A stretch of DNA of 64,000 nucleotides, from positions 26,964,383 to 27,028,382 of the forward strand of contig JACGWO010000005.1 of assembly GCA_034509735.1 (NCBI GenBank). The letters run 5' to 3'. This stretch comes from Sesamum alatum. Its lineage: Eukaryota > Streptophyta > Magnoliopsida > Lamiales > Pedaliaceae. The notes under the pieces were generated by a model. It saw only the letters and a list, made by a program, of their open reading frames with translations, was not told the DNA's origin and ran no database searches. The translations under genes and the position numbers were made by a program. This document shows positions 12,611 through 24,800 of this stretch, one piece after another (within the stretch, counting starts at the first letter, position 1; every line of letters starts with the position of its first letter).

Positions 12611-13399
12611 GGCTTTGTGTTAATTGTGTGTGTTCTAAGAGAAATTAATCTGAAATAGCATATGCTGCCTTGATTTCTCATTAAGAATACATGAATTATG
12701 CGCCTTCTTAATTGTTTTAATATTTCTATTCTTCCTCATTGTATACGAGGAGGTCAAGTCCTTGCATGAATATTTTCTCTTTAATGAGGGGGAGAAAGTT
12801 GTGGAAAGGGAAATGAGAGAGGCAACATTCAGATTACAAGATGTACTTGAAGCTCACCTATCTAATCATTTTCTCTCACAATCTTTTCATGGAGACTTAG
12901 CCATGGAAGTAAAGGAAGAGATTATTTTCTTTATTGAAATGGCAAAGAAGATCGATGAGCAATTAAGCAACTCATTGGAGCGACCTAAAGAAGATGATGA
13001 TGTTGTAGGTTCGTCTAGAGTAGATCACTTTGAAAGAAATAACTCGAAGATTTTTGGATTAGATCATGATTTGGTTCAATTGAAAGGCCTGCTTCTAAAA
13101 GATACACCCAGATGCCTAGTTGTCCCAATTGCAGGGACGACGGGTATTGGCAAGACAATTCTTGCAAAAGAAATTTATAAAAATCCAGATATAGTGAGCC
13201 ATTTTGAATGTTGAGCTTTTATCTCAGTAGGCCAAAAATATGCATTACAAGAAATCATGCTTGGTATTCTAGCTCAAATGAAACCAGAGACTGATGATAT
13301 ACATATTGTGCAAGATGAGGACTCATTATATGATTGCAAAAACATGTGCAGCAAGTGCACTAGCTATCTAGTAGTATCAAAGATATTGAAGGATTTAAC

Positions 13400-15940
13400 G
13401 AAGTAATTACCACAATTATGACTAATCCCTAGTTATTTGGACGATCGAAAGTTTGGATGATTTATGAAAACTACTAAGAAGCAGTAAAATCAACTATAGC
13501 AAGCAATTACGTTGGAGACAAAGAAAGCGCAGATTTAGAGAGAAGTGCTACGGCTATAGGTCCACCTAATCGATATAACGAATTCAATATTAACGGATTA
13601 ATGAAACAAACAAGTATTTTCGCACACTGAGGTTTTTCCTAATTAAATCCAAAACACTCTTGATAGGGTGCATTTCATCTCTCATATGCATGCTTAACTC
13701 GTATGGTTTTTAAAGATTTCCTTTACATTTTTAGCCGAGTTATGTAGTTTTAAATGAATAATCGAGATTCACCCGTTGTGAAGAAAAGGGGTTAAAAAGC
13801 CCAAATAAAGACAGAAAAGTGATCAAAGTACAAAACAACAATATGCAGACTTCAACAAGCATCAGGGCGTGATCACGCCCTATCCGACATCCGAGTCTGC
13901 GTGGGAAGATAAGGAGACTTTTGAATGGGCAGACTTGAACAACCTCTAAGGCGTGATCACGGCTTAACCTACATCCAGATCTGCGCGAGGACTCCGAAGT
14001 TGGCACAAAGGAGGACTCTGAAACTGGCACAAAAGAGGACTCTGAAGCTGCATAGGGAAGGGACTCTCAGCTATAAAAAGGAGATTAGAACACAGAGAAA
14101 ATCCATCTTTTGATCATCATGTTCTCTCTCTGTCTTTGAATTTATGCTTTCATCTAGAATATTTTGTTTAGCTATGAACATGTTTAGTAGCTAGTTTTCT
14201 ATTCCGATTCAAGGGAAACGTTAAACCCTATTGTTATGTTTTGAGATCTTGAATTTATCTGATTTCGCCAAGTATTTCTCGTCTTGATTTACTGTTAACG
14301 GAATGATTATTATTGATAGATCTGACAATTCGATTCAATATTGATTATTCTATTGCTATCCATAAGTTCAGTGATCCATAATTGTCATGAATTAGTGGTA
14401 TGAGTAGCAAGCAAATTTATTATGTTCTTTGCATGATTTATTTGTAGGGACGAGAAAACTAGGTTAGATAATTGCAGCTATCTCGGTTATTTGATCTAGA
14501 TTCAACTGTTTTCATTGATGCAAATTCTATTATTGATGAGATATGGAACGCTATCGTGCCCAGTCTTGATATAATAAGTTTGGATTTAGATGCTTGAGTT
14601 AGATCCACTACGATAGGAAACAGGGATTTGTTACGGCTATCCTAATAAATTCCAGAGTTGAATACTTGGTTATGGAATTAACCATTAGTGATCCATGATA
14701 AACATAACAATTGGTGAGACGAATCCCCTTGAATTGGACTTATCATCTATAATCTCTTCTTAGTTGTTTTACTCTTGCTTTTGTTAATTTAGTTCATTTA
14801 TAATTAGTACTTAATTCAAACCCCCCTTTTTTTGGTTACTACATCTAGATCGAGAAAGTAATCAATAATTCCCTTGGGATTCGACCTGGTTCCACGACTG
14901 CTACAGTTTAGAATCAGTTTTTATATTTGACGGCTTCGACCACCGATCAACTCTCTCGAGCTATACTGAACCCATTACTATTAAGGAATTAGAGGATCTC
15001 TCCTCTCCAAAACTCGTGACAATAATGCATTAGGATCCTTGAAAAACCTATGTAACCAAATGGATCATGCCTATGTATGTCTACACATCATTCAATCCAC
15101 TCCATGAATTTCCCTCGGTTCATTAACATAATTAATAAAATCTAAGAGGTGGTCAAGCTCTCAAATAATAGAAACAAATGCAATTATTCATGGATATGCG
15201 AAAATAACAACTACATTGATTCAAAAAATATTTGACATACTGTATCAATTAAGCTTTCCATAAGCCTTAGCATAAAAAGATATTAGTTCATTCTAATTCT
15301 AACTAAAGCTAAAGAGGAAGATTGAGAAAAACTAATGGAGTAGTGGATTGGGTTGATGGTCGTCACTCCAACGCCGAATCTTCTTTTTCACGTGTTCCTC
15401 GCGTTTTCCCTTGCTCTCAAAATCTCTGTCTCTGCAAATTTCTGAAAATTGAATGCCTCTCTCTTTCCATCTTCTTTTCCTTTTATAATAGGACCTAACT
15501 ACGATAAGAAAGGAAAGTATTCGACCTACCTTAAACTCTTTTTCCTTTCCTAACTCTTTCCTTATCAAACGTCTAGCCTTAATTACAAAGGAGATAAAAA
15601 AGAAAATAAATTTTTTCTTCATGTTGCTGAAATTCAGACTTCATAATCAGCCAATCTGCGATTTCCGCCCACTGAACATCTGATAACCCGTGGGTCACGG
15701 GTTATGTGATTTGCGTTTTCGTCACACGGATCTCTGATGGCCCGTGCGTCACGGGCTAACATGTGCTTGTTTCTGCAGTATTTTGACTTTTTCCTTTATG
15801 TTTGAGTTCTTTGCTTGTATTCGCCTTTTTTACACGAAAGCTCCTAAATGTCACAAATATACCCAAGAACAAACATCATATCGAGAGAAAATAAGGGCAT
15901 AAACACAAGAAATATCGTATAATTTCCTCTAATCATTATA
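13400..15940 (-). mobile_element. LTR-like retroelement DNA inserted in the NLR pseudogene (outer insertion)
   Basis: NLR reading frames stop near 13332 and resume near 15950, and the sequence between is foreign. The outer parts (about 13420-13655 and 14955-15935) have the look of a gypsy-type LTR read on the minus strand: non-coding, with paired GC-rich near-palindromes at 15683-15705 and 15740-15756 (gcccgtgcgtcacgggc). A candidate TG...CA pair lies at 13419 and 15935, but the flanking bases do not form a clear duplication. The boundaries and superfamily are therefore uncertain. Confidence 0.45.
13661..14949 (+). mobile_element. Solo LTR (1,289 bp) with 5-bp target-site duplication
   Basis: The segment begins TGATAGGGTG and ends CCGATCA, so it has TG...CA termini. 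It is flanked by the same five bases, actct, at 13656-13660 and 14950-14954. No internal domain, primer-binding site or second LTR is present, so it is a solo LTR left by LTR-LTR recombination. A TATA-like ctataaaaag lies at 14071-14080. Upstream are GC-rich palindromes, including a perfect 18-bp one at 13864-13881. The superfamily is probably Ty3/gypsy from general appearance only. It is nested inside the outer LTR-like insertion. Confidence 0.8.
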
Positions 15941-17796
15941 TTCTGAGCTGCTGGTGAGATTGTGTTCATGGAGATACCTAATTGTTTTGGATGACATATG
16001 GGATAATAGGTTATGGCGTGAATTTAGGAGTTTTTTTTCGAAACGAACAAAATGGAAGTAGAATCATGACAACTAGGCTAGAATGAGAAGCTAAATATGC
16101 AAGAGGGGGCACAAAGTTTGTTCTTAAGAAAGCAACTCCTAAATGAACAAGAAAGTTGGCTTCTCTTTCGCAATAAGGTGTTTGGTGGAGAATGATCATC
16201 ATGCCCCTCAGAACTTGAGAAAGCTGGAAAGAACATTGTTGAAAAGTATGAAGGACTTCCATTCATGATTATAACAGTTGTCAGACACCTACGCAATGCC
16301 GAGGAGACACTAGAATATTGAAAACAAGCAACAGAGCAAGTACATTCAACTATCATCAGTGCTGATAAGGCAACGTCACAGGTGCTATCAAAGCTACAAG
16401 TTTTAACACAAGATTTGAAGTCATTCCTTCTGTATTTTGGAGTTTTCCCATATGACTTTGACATCCTGCCTCCAAGCTCATCAAGCTATGCTGTGTCGAG
16501 GGACCTCTTGAACCATATTGGGGCAACAAATTATTAGAATATACAGCCAAGAAAACTATTGGGGAGCTTGTGATGGCAAGTATGGTTAAAGTTTGCGAGT
16601 GCAACTTCTCTGGTGTAAATAAAACCTGCAACCTCTATTCTGTTTTTTGGCATATATGTATGAGAGAAGCTGGGGAGCATACGTTTTTACATTGATAGTA
16701 AAGGTAATGAAGGTATAGAAAGCCAACGTCTACATTGCATACATAACAACGTTTTATTTGGTATCAAAGATGTGCCCAAGTCAATGGCATCCATTTCAAA
16801 TGTGCGTTCGATCCTATGCACTAGTCCCCGCCATCAATATCCAGTACCAACATGTCTGAATTTTAATTTGCTGATGGTATTGGATGCACTTATGATCCGC
16901 TTCTATGGTTTTCTGCGTGAAGTAGTGAGACTAATTCAGTTAAGGTATCTTGCCATCACTTATAACGGAAAGCTCCCCGCTTCTATATCAAAACTATGGA
17001 ATTTTCAGTACTTGATTGTTTACTAGTATCTAACCATCTTATCTTCTCGGGCTCATCGGTCGTATCTACCCTTGGAGATTTGGCATATGCAAGAATTGAG
17101 ACATCTTCAAGTCATGGGAAGCGACCTTCCAGATCCTGATTTTGAGGGCGCTTGCTTACCGAACCTCTTTACACTTTTAGGTATTAGTGCTCGTTAATCC
17201 TCGAAAGAACCCCAAATTTGGAGAAATTAGGATTTCAAATTGAATTAGCACTAGATGTTGCTGAACCCTTGTGTTGCTTCGATCGTCTTGCCTCCCTCCA
17301 ACTTGAGTCACTCAAATGCATCATCGTGAATCCTAGTAGCGTATTGTAGGTTGTTGTTCCTGCACCTCCTGTTTCAATTTTCCCATCAAATCTTAAAAAA
17401 TTAGCTTTGAGTGGGCTTAGCTTTTCTTGGGAATATATGAGTGCAATTGCTGAATTGCCGAATCTTAAAGTGCTCAAACTAAAATGTTATGCCTTTCAAG
17501 GCCCAAAGGGAAACAATGATGAGCATGTCTTCCCTAAACTTAAATTTATGCTAATTGAAGACATGGATTTGGAGATTTGGCGTGCATCCGGTTCCAATTT
17601 TCCAAGACTTCGGCTCCTGACAATTGGGCACTACTACAAACTTAAAGAGATTCCTTTAGAAATTGAAGATATTGGAACTCTCGAGATGATCGAGCTAGTT
17701 GACTGCAACACTTCTCTTGTTGCTTCTACAAAACATTTGGTAGAGAAAAGACCTAGCAGTAGAAAACTTGAAGTTTGTGTTAAGTCCTTGGAGTAG

Positions 17797-18914
17797 GCCT
17801 GTCAATGGACGGGTATCGCCCCATACAGATTCGGACCCAACTAATACCCATAGTAATTTTTTCATACCCTACCCTATAAAAGACCCATTGGGTTTTACGC
17901 AAATTATTCCCATAGAATTCGGCAGAGTTTGGGTCTTACCCATAATTTGAGACTCATTTCTTTTTTCTCTTTCAGTATGTTGCCAAAAATATAAGTTTTC
18001 ACATTTCAAATTTACATTCGAGTCAAACAATGTACGTTATTGAATTAATTTATTGGTAGTATTTCATGATCCATCCGTCGCTAAAATAGAACTAATTTAC
18101 TTGAAATTAATTATTATTGAAATTTAAACATGAACTTGATTTTGTCCAAATGACGGACGACATTAATTAATTAAAATTTTAAATATGAATCTTAAACTTA
18201 TTCAAATGATAGACCAATAATATTAATGAAATCGAGATAAGTTCAAAATAAGAATGAATACGCACGAGTTGGTAAAAGTAAATAAAATTAAGTATAATTT
18301 ATCTAACTTTTATTTAAATCTCTTAAGTATCCATGCATTCAACTTTGATTTTGATGATTTTTGAACAATTTGAGTTTAAACAAATTTTATTCATTCTATA
18401 TATTAGTGAAATTTAACTAATCTTTTGACTGTATTTTTTTTTGTTTCCTAAACCGTCAAGATAAGTTTTGATTAATTTGATGAATATGAAAAAACTCTAA
18501 TATATTTGGTCAAAATGTCAATAGCTAATCAATACAAACAAAACATGTAATGAAATAATTCTATACTATTCAATTTTTTTTAATATTAAGTAAACTTAGC
18601 GATTGATTACTGAAAGTTTACTAATTCTATATATTTTAATTAATTAATAAATCAATATTTTTCCAGCATTAGACTGTATTGATACTCATGGATATTTTAG
18701 AGTCTTAAGTCAATGCCCATAGGTATTTTAGGGTCTTAAGTCATTATTCATAGCCATGGATATTTTAGGGTACTAGACTCTATTCATACCACTCATTTAA
18801 TTTCATAGGTCTAGGATAGGGTAAGATTTTTTACCCATCGAGTAGGGTCTGGGTATGGACATAAAAGTTATCTTTTGGGTATAAGTAGGATAATATCTTG
18901 CCCATTGACAAACC
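17797..18914. mobile_element. hAT-like non-autonomous element
   Basis: The left end reads ggcctgtcaatgg and the right end, reverse complemented, reads ggtttgtcaatgg. The arms continue with related G-rich, ACCC/GGGT-containing sequence for about 100 bases. This type of terminus is typical of plant hAT elements. The 1.1-kb interior is AT-rich and has no transposase frame. I could not find a clear 8-bp target duplication. The left terminus directly abuts the stop codon of the NLR pseudogene. Confidence 0.55.
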
Positions 18915-19140
18915 AACCTCATAGCATAATAGGAAGCTCAAGTCATGAGTAACACCTTGACTCCAAAGTATTTGATTGTTGTGATGTGCTGAGTTAACTA
19001 TGAAAACAAATTGGAAACTCTAGTCCAAAATCAATTTGGATCAAACTGATTACAATGCATATGAATTTAAACTTGTCTTGCATATGGTATAATCAATATT
19101 CTTGGATAATTTTGTATTATTTGGTGACATAATTATTTTT

Positions 19141-19590
19141 AGAGTGAATTACGGTTATCTCCCTTGAGATTTAGCATAATTATGAATACACCTTCAATTT
19201 TTTAAAAATTATAAATACCCCAATGAGATTTGTAAGGTTTTAAACCAACGGCCTGGAATTGTTCATTTTGCCATTGATTTTTTTTTTTAAATTGTAGGAA
19301 AATTAACCGAGGCAAATTACATTATTGCTCCTCTGTGTAAAAAACGTAGGAAACCTCTCACTGTTCATTTTAATCCAAAAAAAATCAGAAAATTTTAAAA
19401 GTTAATAAAAAGTAATTCAATTTGCATAAGAACATTTTCGTCAGCTCATTCATATAAATGGATGAAAATGGATTATTTGTTAAATAGTTACAAACCTCAA
19501 ACTCAGGAAGATATTTGTAATTTTTAAAAAGATAGGACAGTATCCGTATAATTATGCCAAGTATTATGAGAGATCATTGTAATTGACTCT
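19141..19590. mobile_element. MITE (450 bp, family A)
   Basis: The left end agagtgaattacggttatct and the reverse-complemented right end agagtcaattacaatgatct are near-identical and remain alignable over ~50 bases, both including ggcataattat-like sequence. The interior resembles the element at 41797-42229 closely, sharing aggcaaattgcattattgct-type sequence and the Nttatttgttaaa region. A half copy of the same family lies at about 58679-58765. No transposase is encoded. Confidence 0.7.
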
Positions 19591-19818
19591 TATTTTTATG
19601 CACGCATACTAACTACTTCCATAAGGCCCTTTTTTAAAGCTTTGTTTATTTATGTATCAAGTTTCTTAGTTTTTTCATTATCCATTTCAATTGTGCATTA
19701 GGCAGAAATGAAATGGCTCTTTGTCCACAGAAATCACATGCATTTTTGGTTCTTGGACCAGAATCTGATGAGAAAGGATGGCTATGTTGAGATCTATATC
19801 TATCAATCTATCTATTTA

Positions 19819-20069
19819 TCTATATTATATATAATTGAAGAGCAGGTTATTGGTATCTTTAATTTTATGATTCGTCAATTTTTTTTATTATTTTTAATAT
19901 TTTATTAATTTTTTTCTCTCCTTTCAACTTCCACATCCCTTTTTCTTCTCCCATTTTTCTTATATTTCTCATAATATTTTATTTATCACGTTAATATATT
20001 TTTAAAATAATAATTTTTTAAATGTTAAATTAATTTTGCACACACATTTGAGTGTGTCACATGTACTAG
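19819..20069 (+). mobile_element. Short Helitron-like repeat
   Basis: The segment starts TCTATATTATATATAATTG after an A and ends CTAG followed by T at 20066-20070. A small stem, gcacacaca / tgtgtc, precedes the terminal CTAG. The termini fit a non-autonomous Helitron of ~250 bp. The interior is AT-rich and non-coding. Confidence 0.45.
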
Positions 20070-20395
20070 TATCTATTAAGGGAAAACATCATTTTTGTGT
20101 CTCCCTTTTTCTGGTCTATTTTTCTTTTTTTTTTTTCACCAACTAACTTCCATATTTTCCCGCACTATCTACCAGTGGTAAAAAATATTTTTTATAATAG
20201 TTATTTACTTTTAGTTAATATATTTTCTCTTTCTCCTACTCCAAATATTCTTTGTCAAAATTATTTATTTTTTATTATAATGTTTTTTTAGTTATCATTT
20301 TCCTACAACGAAAAATTTTAGTAAATAATATCTATTTTTTTATAATTTTTAAAATTTTTGGTACACATACATAGAATGTGCCATATATAATTGGT
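20070..20395 (+). repeat. Dispersed repeat, second copy at 63378-63690
   Basis: The order ttttttttttcaccaactaa, cttccatattt, cactatct..agtggt, then tttcctacaacgaaaaa and a final acacatacatagaatgtgcc recurs closely at 63378-63690. In the other copy the end is ctagt; here it is degraded to attggt. It is probably a Helitron-derived repeat. It has no coding capacity. Confidence 0.55.
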
Positions 20396-20740
20396 GTCTG
20401 TTTGAATTTGAGGGGGACAAAGTGTATTAAATCCTTTTATATATATGTGTGTGTTTTTATTAAAATTTGCATCAGATTTTTTAATAGAAAATTCCAAATT
20501 TGCAACTTCGTCAGAATAAAATATTTGATAAAAATCTTGGAATACTCAGCCACCCGAAGATTATTATTCAGGACAAAGTTCTCGATTTACCATTACTTGA
20601 ACATTTTCTTATAAAAATGCGAAAAAAGTTAAAAAATATGAAACTAGTACTTAGTGATACGTAGGATAACTAAATCAACAATATATAAATTTAAATAGCT
20701 AATGACGTCTACCTCATATGGTGAAGCTGAACTCGAGTTC
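20396..20740. other. AT-rich spacer
   Basis: No gene, clear repeat terminus or RNA gene was recognised between the Helitron-like repeat and the GAGCTC-rich hAT-like sequence. Confidence 0.4.
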
Positions 20741-20946
20741 AAACCCCACCAACGTGTGGCCAAAATTTTAAGCACGATCTCAAACTTGATGAGCTCGCCA
20801 GAAACGGGCTCAAGCTCGGTGCTAACGAGCCGAGCTCAAGCTCATTGCTCATTTTTCTAGTTTCTATTTTGTAATAAGGATATATTATTATGAATATATA
20901 ATATTAAATATTAATTATATAAAGTATTAAACCATATGCTACAATA
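20741..20946. mobile_element. Left part of hAT-like element interrupted by CACTA-1
   Basis: GAGCTC-rich sequence (gagccgagctcaagctc near 20825) leads into an AT-rich stretch ending at the CACTA-1 insertion. The same order, gctcgttgctc then taataa..atatattatta then acaata, is found uninterrupted at about 63715-63850. The right part continues at 30857. Confidence 0.55.
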
Positions 20947-20959
20947 CACTACAAAAAAA

Positions 20960-21590
20960 TGCGATCATTGGGATGGTTTAATATGATCGTTCCAAATCCC
21001 GTTCCAAATAGGAACAGTAACTGGAACTGTTGTAGAACGGTAACCCGTTGCTGACGTTACTTTCGCGTTAGTGAGAGTCAGAACGTGCAGGAACGGCCTA
21101 ACCGTTCCTATTTGTATGTCAACATATGTATGCCAATATGTAAACCTATTAGCGTTCCAAAAAGGGACCGGATATATTTTGGTATTCCATTTGGAACACA
21201 TATATGAAAATTGGAACGGTTATTTGACCAGGAAAAGTGACTGTTCCTAGACGTGTTCCAAAGCTCGGGTCAATTTGGACCGCTTGCTCAACCACTCCAA
21301 CATGTAGTGCTAAATGAGACCCTTTTACGCCATGAGCGAACAATGTAATGCAATGACCGTTCCAAATTGTGGGCATTTAGGAAATCCAGGGTTGTTACAA
21401 AAATCTTTCCCAAATGTGCTACTATTTGGAACAATCTTTTTACATAAACGATTATGTGTGCCGACGCCCGTTCTAAATATGCACAAACGGCTATATTACA
21501 ACGGTAACTTTATCGTTATTATGTCCGTGCTAGAGATCGTTCCTAATGTTGGAGCAACGACTATATTTCAGCGGCTAGTTTAGTGTGCCA
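20960..21590. promoter_or_regulatory. 5' subterminal repeat array of CACTA-1
   Basis: Short motifs related to GTTCCAAAT and GAACGGT recur many times in both orientations through this stretch. In En/Spm-type elements, arrays of short motifs inside each end bind the element's TnpA-like protein and are needed for transposition. Its role here is inferred from position and repetition. Confidence 0.65.
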
Positions 21591-21803
21591 AATAATATTC
21601 CAATGCCAATTCCAATATTTTTCTAAATATATGTCCCCTTTCATTTTAATTGTTCTTATAATTACTCTCCAACTCATTTGTTCTAACTCCCTTTCTTGAT
21701 TCTTTATAGGTAAAATTGAAAATATCAACTATCTGTGCTAATTTTGCATTGATCTTGAAAGGTGTTTTGCTTAGGTAAAAAGTTAAAATTCTTTAATGGT
21801 TAA

Positions 21804-21829
21804 TTATATATATATATATATATATATAA
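21804..21829. repeat. (TA)n microsatellite
   Basis: An uninterrupted run of about 13 TA units lies just upstream of the TNP2 start, probably within a 5' intron. Confidence 0.8.
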
Positions 21830-21888
21830 TTTGTTCTGGTCATTTAATTAATTACTGTTGTGAATTGCTTGTGTACGTAGGACCAATC

Positions 21889-24800
21889 ATGTTAAGACAG
21901 TTGAGGAGATTGATGTATGATCGAGATGTGTTGGGTGTGATGTCCGTTTGAGGATGGTGTTACAACATTTCTAGAATGGGCCCAGTCTCAGCGTGCATAT
22001 ATAGATGGGGAGAAGATTAGGTGTCCCTGTCGAAAGTGCAAAAATGAACGGTTCAAAACACCGGACAAAGTAAATTTCGACTTGTGTATGAAAGGGTTTA
22101 TGCCGGAGTATTATAACTGGACTTCGCATGGTGAGGAGAGGGTGCAGGAATACTTTGAAGCATTGACAGTGACCCCTGTGCAGCAGCAGCAAACGCCACC
22201 CGTTTAGGAGGAGGGTAGTCACATTGGGGTGATGTGGCTGAGATGGATTGGGCGCAGAGGATGGTATTCGATGCCACTGGACTGTCTTTCTGGTCTTCAT
22301 ATAACTAGGAGGGACCAGCTGATGATGGTACTCGGTATTATCCTTCTGATGTGGGTCCTAGTTCATATTATGATTCGGGACTCTATAATTACGTGTTTGG
22401 CTTGTCAGACTTTTTTTGATGTAGTTTATGCTGCGGACCAACCGTTGTGGAACGGCTGCACTACCTCTCAGTTGATGTCAATTGCTTCTTTGGTGAATAT
22501 CAAGGCCGAAGAGAGTTTTTCCAAACATACATATGATCGCTTGTGCCAGTGGGTTGATACTGTAATGTCCCGCGATCACACTTTCCACACCTATTATTAC
22601 AATATGAAGAAATTGATAAGAGAATTGGGTTTACCAGTTCAGAAGATTGATGCCTGCAAAAACGGTTGCATGTTGTACTGGAAGGACGACATTGATTTAG
22701 AATATTGCAAGTTTTGTGGAGACACTAGGTACAAGCCCACCAGGGACAGAAATCCTAGACGCAAGAAGTCCCCGTATGCCATTCTTAGGTATCTATCGCT
22801 TACCCCTCGGCTGTAGAGGTTGTATGCGTCAGAGGCCAGTACAGAGCATATGACTTGGCATGCGAGCCATCAGACGGCGGAAGGATCCATGTGTCATCCG
22901 TCCAATGTAGAGGCTTGGAAGCATTTTAACCAGACGTATCCTGATTTTGCAACTGAGCCCCGTAATGTTAAAATTGGATTGTGCACGGATGGGTTTGCAC
23001 CGCACGGCCACTATGGTAAAATTTACTCATGTTGGCCCGTGATACTTACACCGTACAATCTCCCACCGGGAATGTGCATGAAGTATGAGTATATGTTCCT
23101 AACGATGGTGATCCCAGGCCCATCGAATCTCAAACGTCTTATTGATGTCTACTTGGAGCCGTTGATCGAGGAGTTGCAGAATTTATGGCATGTGGGTGTA
23201 CGTACACACGACACTGCGACAAACCAGGCATTCATGATGCGGGCCGCATTGATGTGGACAGTGAACGACCTTCCCGCTTATGGGATGGCGTTTGGATGGA
23301 GTACGTCGGTGTTATGGGGTGTCCAGTTTGTATAGAGGACACACGGGCATTCTATTTACAGCACGGTCGAAAGGCATACTATTTTGACTGCCACAGGCAG
23401 TTCCTCCCACCGGATCATCCTTATTGCAAGAACAAGAAACCCTTCACTAAAAATAGAATAGAGAGGAAGGTTACACGTCGGAGGCTGACTGGAGAACATA
23501 TCCCAACCCGTTTCAATGCGTTTAGTGTTGCAGTCGAACAACCGTTGAGTGAACCGGAAGGCTACCGTGTCGACCATAAGTGGACGAAGAAAACATCTTT
23601 TGGGAGCTTGAATACTAGGAGGCACATCTGATACGACACAATCTTGATGTCATGCACATTGAGAAGAATGTGCTCGATAATATATTGAATATTGTGATGG
23701 TCATCAAGGGGAAAACGAAGGACAATCTTCATGCACGAAAGGATCTCAAGATCATATGTAATCGGTCGGAGCTTGAGGTGGATGAAAAGAGACCGAACGT
23801 GATGCCCAAAGCAGTATATACACTGACAAAGGATCAAAAGAAGAAGATATATGAGTGTATTCGTTGTCTTAGGTTTCCTGATGAGTATGCCTCTAACTTG
23901 TCCCATTGCGTCGACATGAAGGAGTTAAGGATCACATGAAGAGTCATGTATGCATGCAGAAGTTGATTTTGATTGCCTTCCGTGAAATGTTTCCAGAGCA
24001 CGTATGGGGGGCCTTGACGGAAGTGAGCCTTCTATTCCAAATCCTATGCTCAATAATACTAGATGTGGCCAAGGTAAAAGAATTGGAAGACACTGTAGCC
24101 ATCATCTTATCCAACGTCGAGAAAATATTTCTTCCTTGTTTTTTCGACTCAATGGAGCACCTAATTGTTCACCTTCCATATGAGGCGCGCGTTGGGGGGC
24201 CCATGCAATACAGGTGGATGTACCCATTTGAGAGGTAATTAACTACGTACACGAGAAAATGTACTATAAAATATATTATTTTTAAGTAGCAATTAATTTG
24301 CATTTTAATAAATACTCGTACGAATAGATTCCTACGCGATTTGAAGAAGAAGGGAAAAAATAAAACACACGTCGAGGCGTCAATTTAGAGGCTTATATTG
24401 TCGAAGAAATCGGGCTTTTCTCCTCTCACTACTTCGAACCGCACATTCTCTGCAAGCGAAGCAGACCCGGTCGGAACAATGATCTCACGAGCAACGATGA
24501 TCGAATAGTACGGTCCATTTTCAATCACCCGAGCCGAGCAAGTAGAGCCTCAAAGAAGAGATGGCTGAGTGGTAAGGAACTGTTATCGAGACATACATGT
24601 TGTGTAATTGTGAAGTAGTTGCACCGTACTACGAGTAATTGTCTTATACAAACTTAACTCTCTCAAGCCTTCATTTCAATTTCAACATGTATATTTATAA
24701 TTATCAATTTTATTGCTACAGGTCATTCTTGAATGAACTGTTCGAGCAACACCATTCAGAGGACATTGATCAACTAGTGGCAACTCAATTCAAGGATTGG

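Larger units (their letters stand above)
12655..17796 (+). pseudogene. R1-like CC-NB-ARC-LRR resistance pseudogene
   Basis: This is a relic of an intracellular NLR immune receptor of the R1 / late-blight-resistance type. The N-terminus reads IAYAALISH from 12655, so the family's initial MAYxAL has ATA in place of ATG, and a stop follows at once. A coiled-coil piece runs 12750-13000 (EEVKSLHEYFL, MREATFRLQDVLEAHL). The NB-ARC P-loop is GTTGIGKTILAKEIY near 13135, then a TGA, then AFISVGQKYALQEIMLG. Inserted LTR DNA splits the gene. It resumes near 15950 with the kinase-2 motif RYLIVLDDIWDN, EGLPFMIITV (GLPL-like) and LKSFLLYFGVFPYDF (RNBS-D). LRRs run from about 16850 to the TAG at 17794-17796. 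Many frameshifts and stops make it non-functional. Confidence 0.85.

Noticed and set aside
20097..20291. Short Phe/Leu-rich frame as a membrane peptide
   Set aside because: It lies in the dispersed Helitron-like repeat, and the copy at 63.4 kb does not keep the frame.
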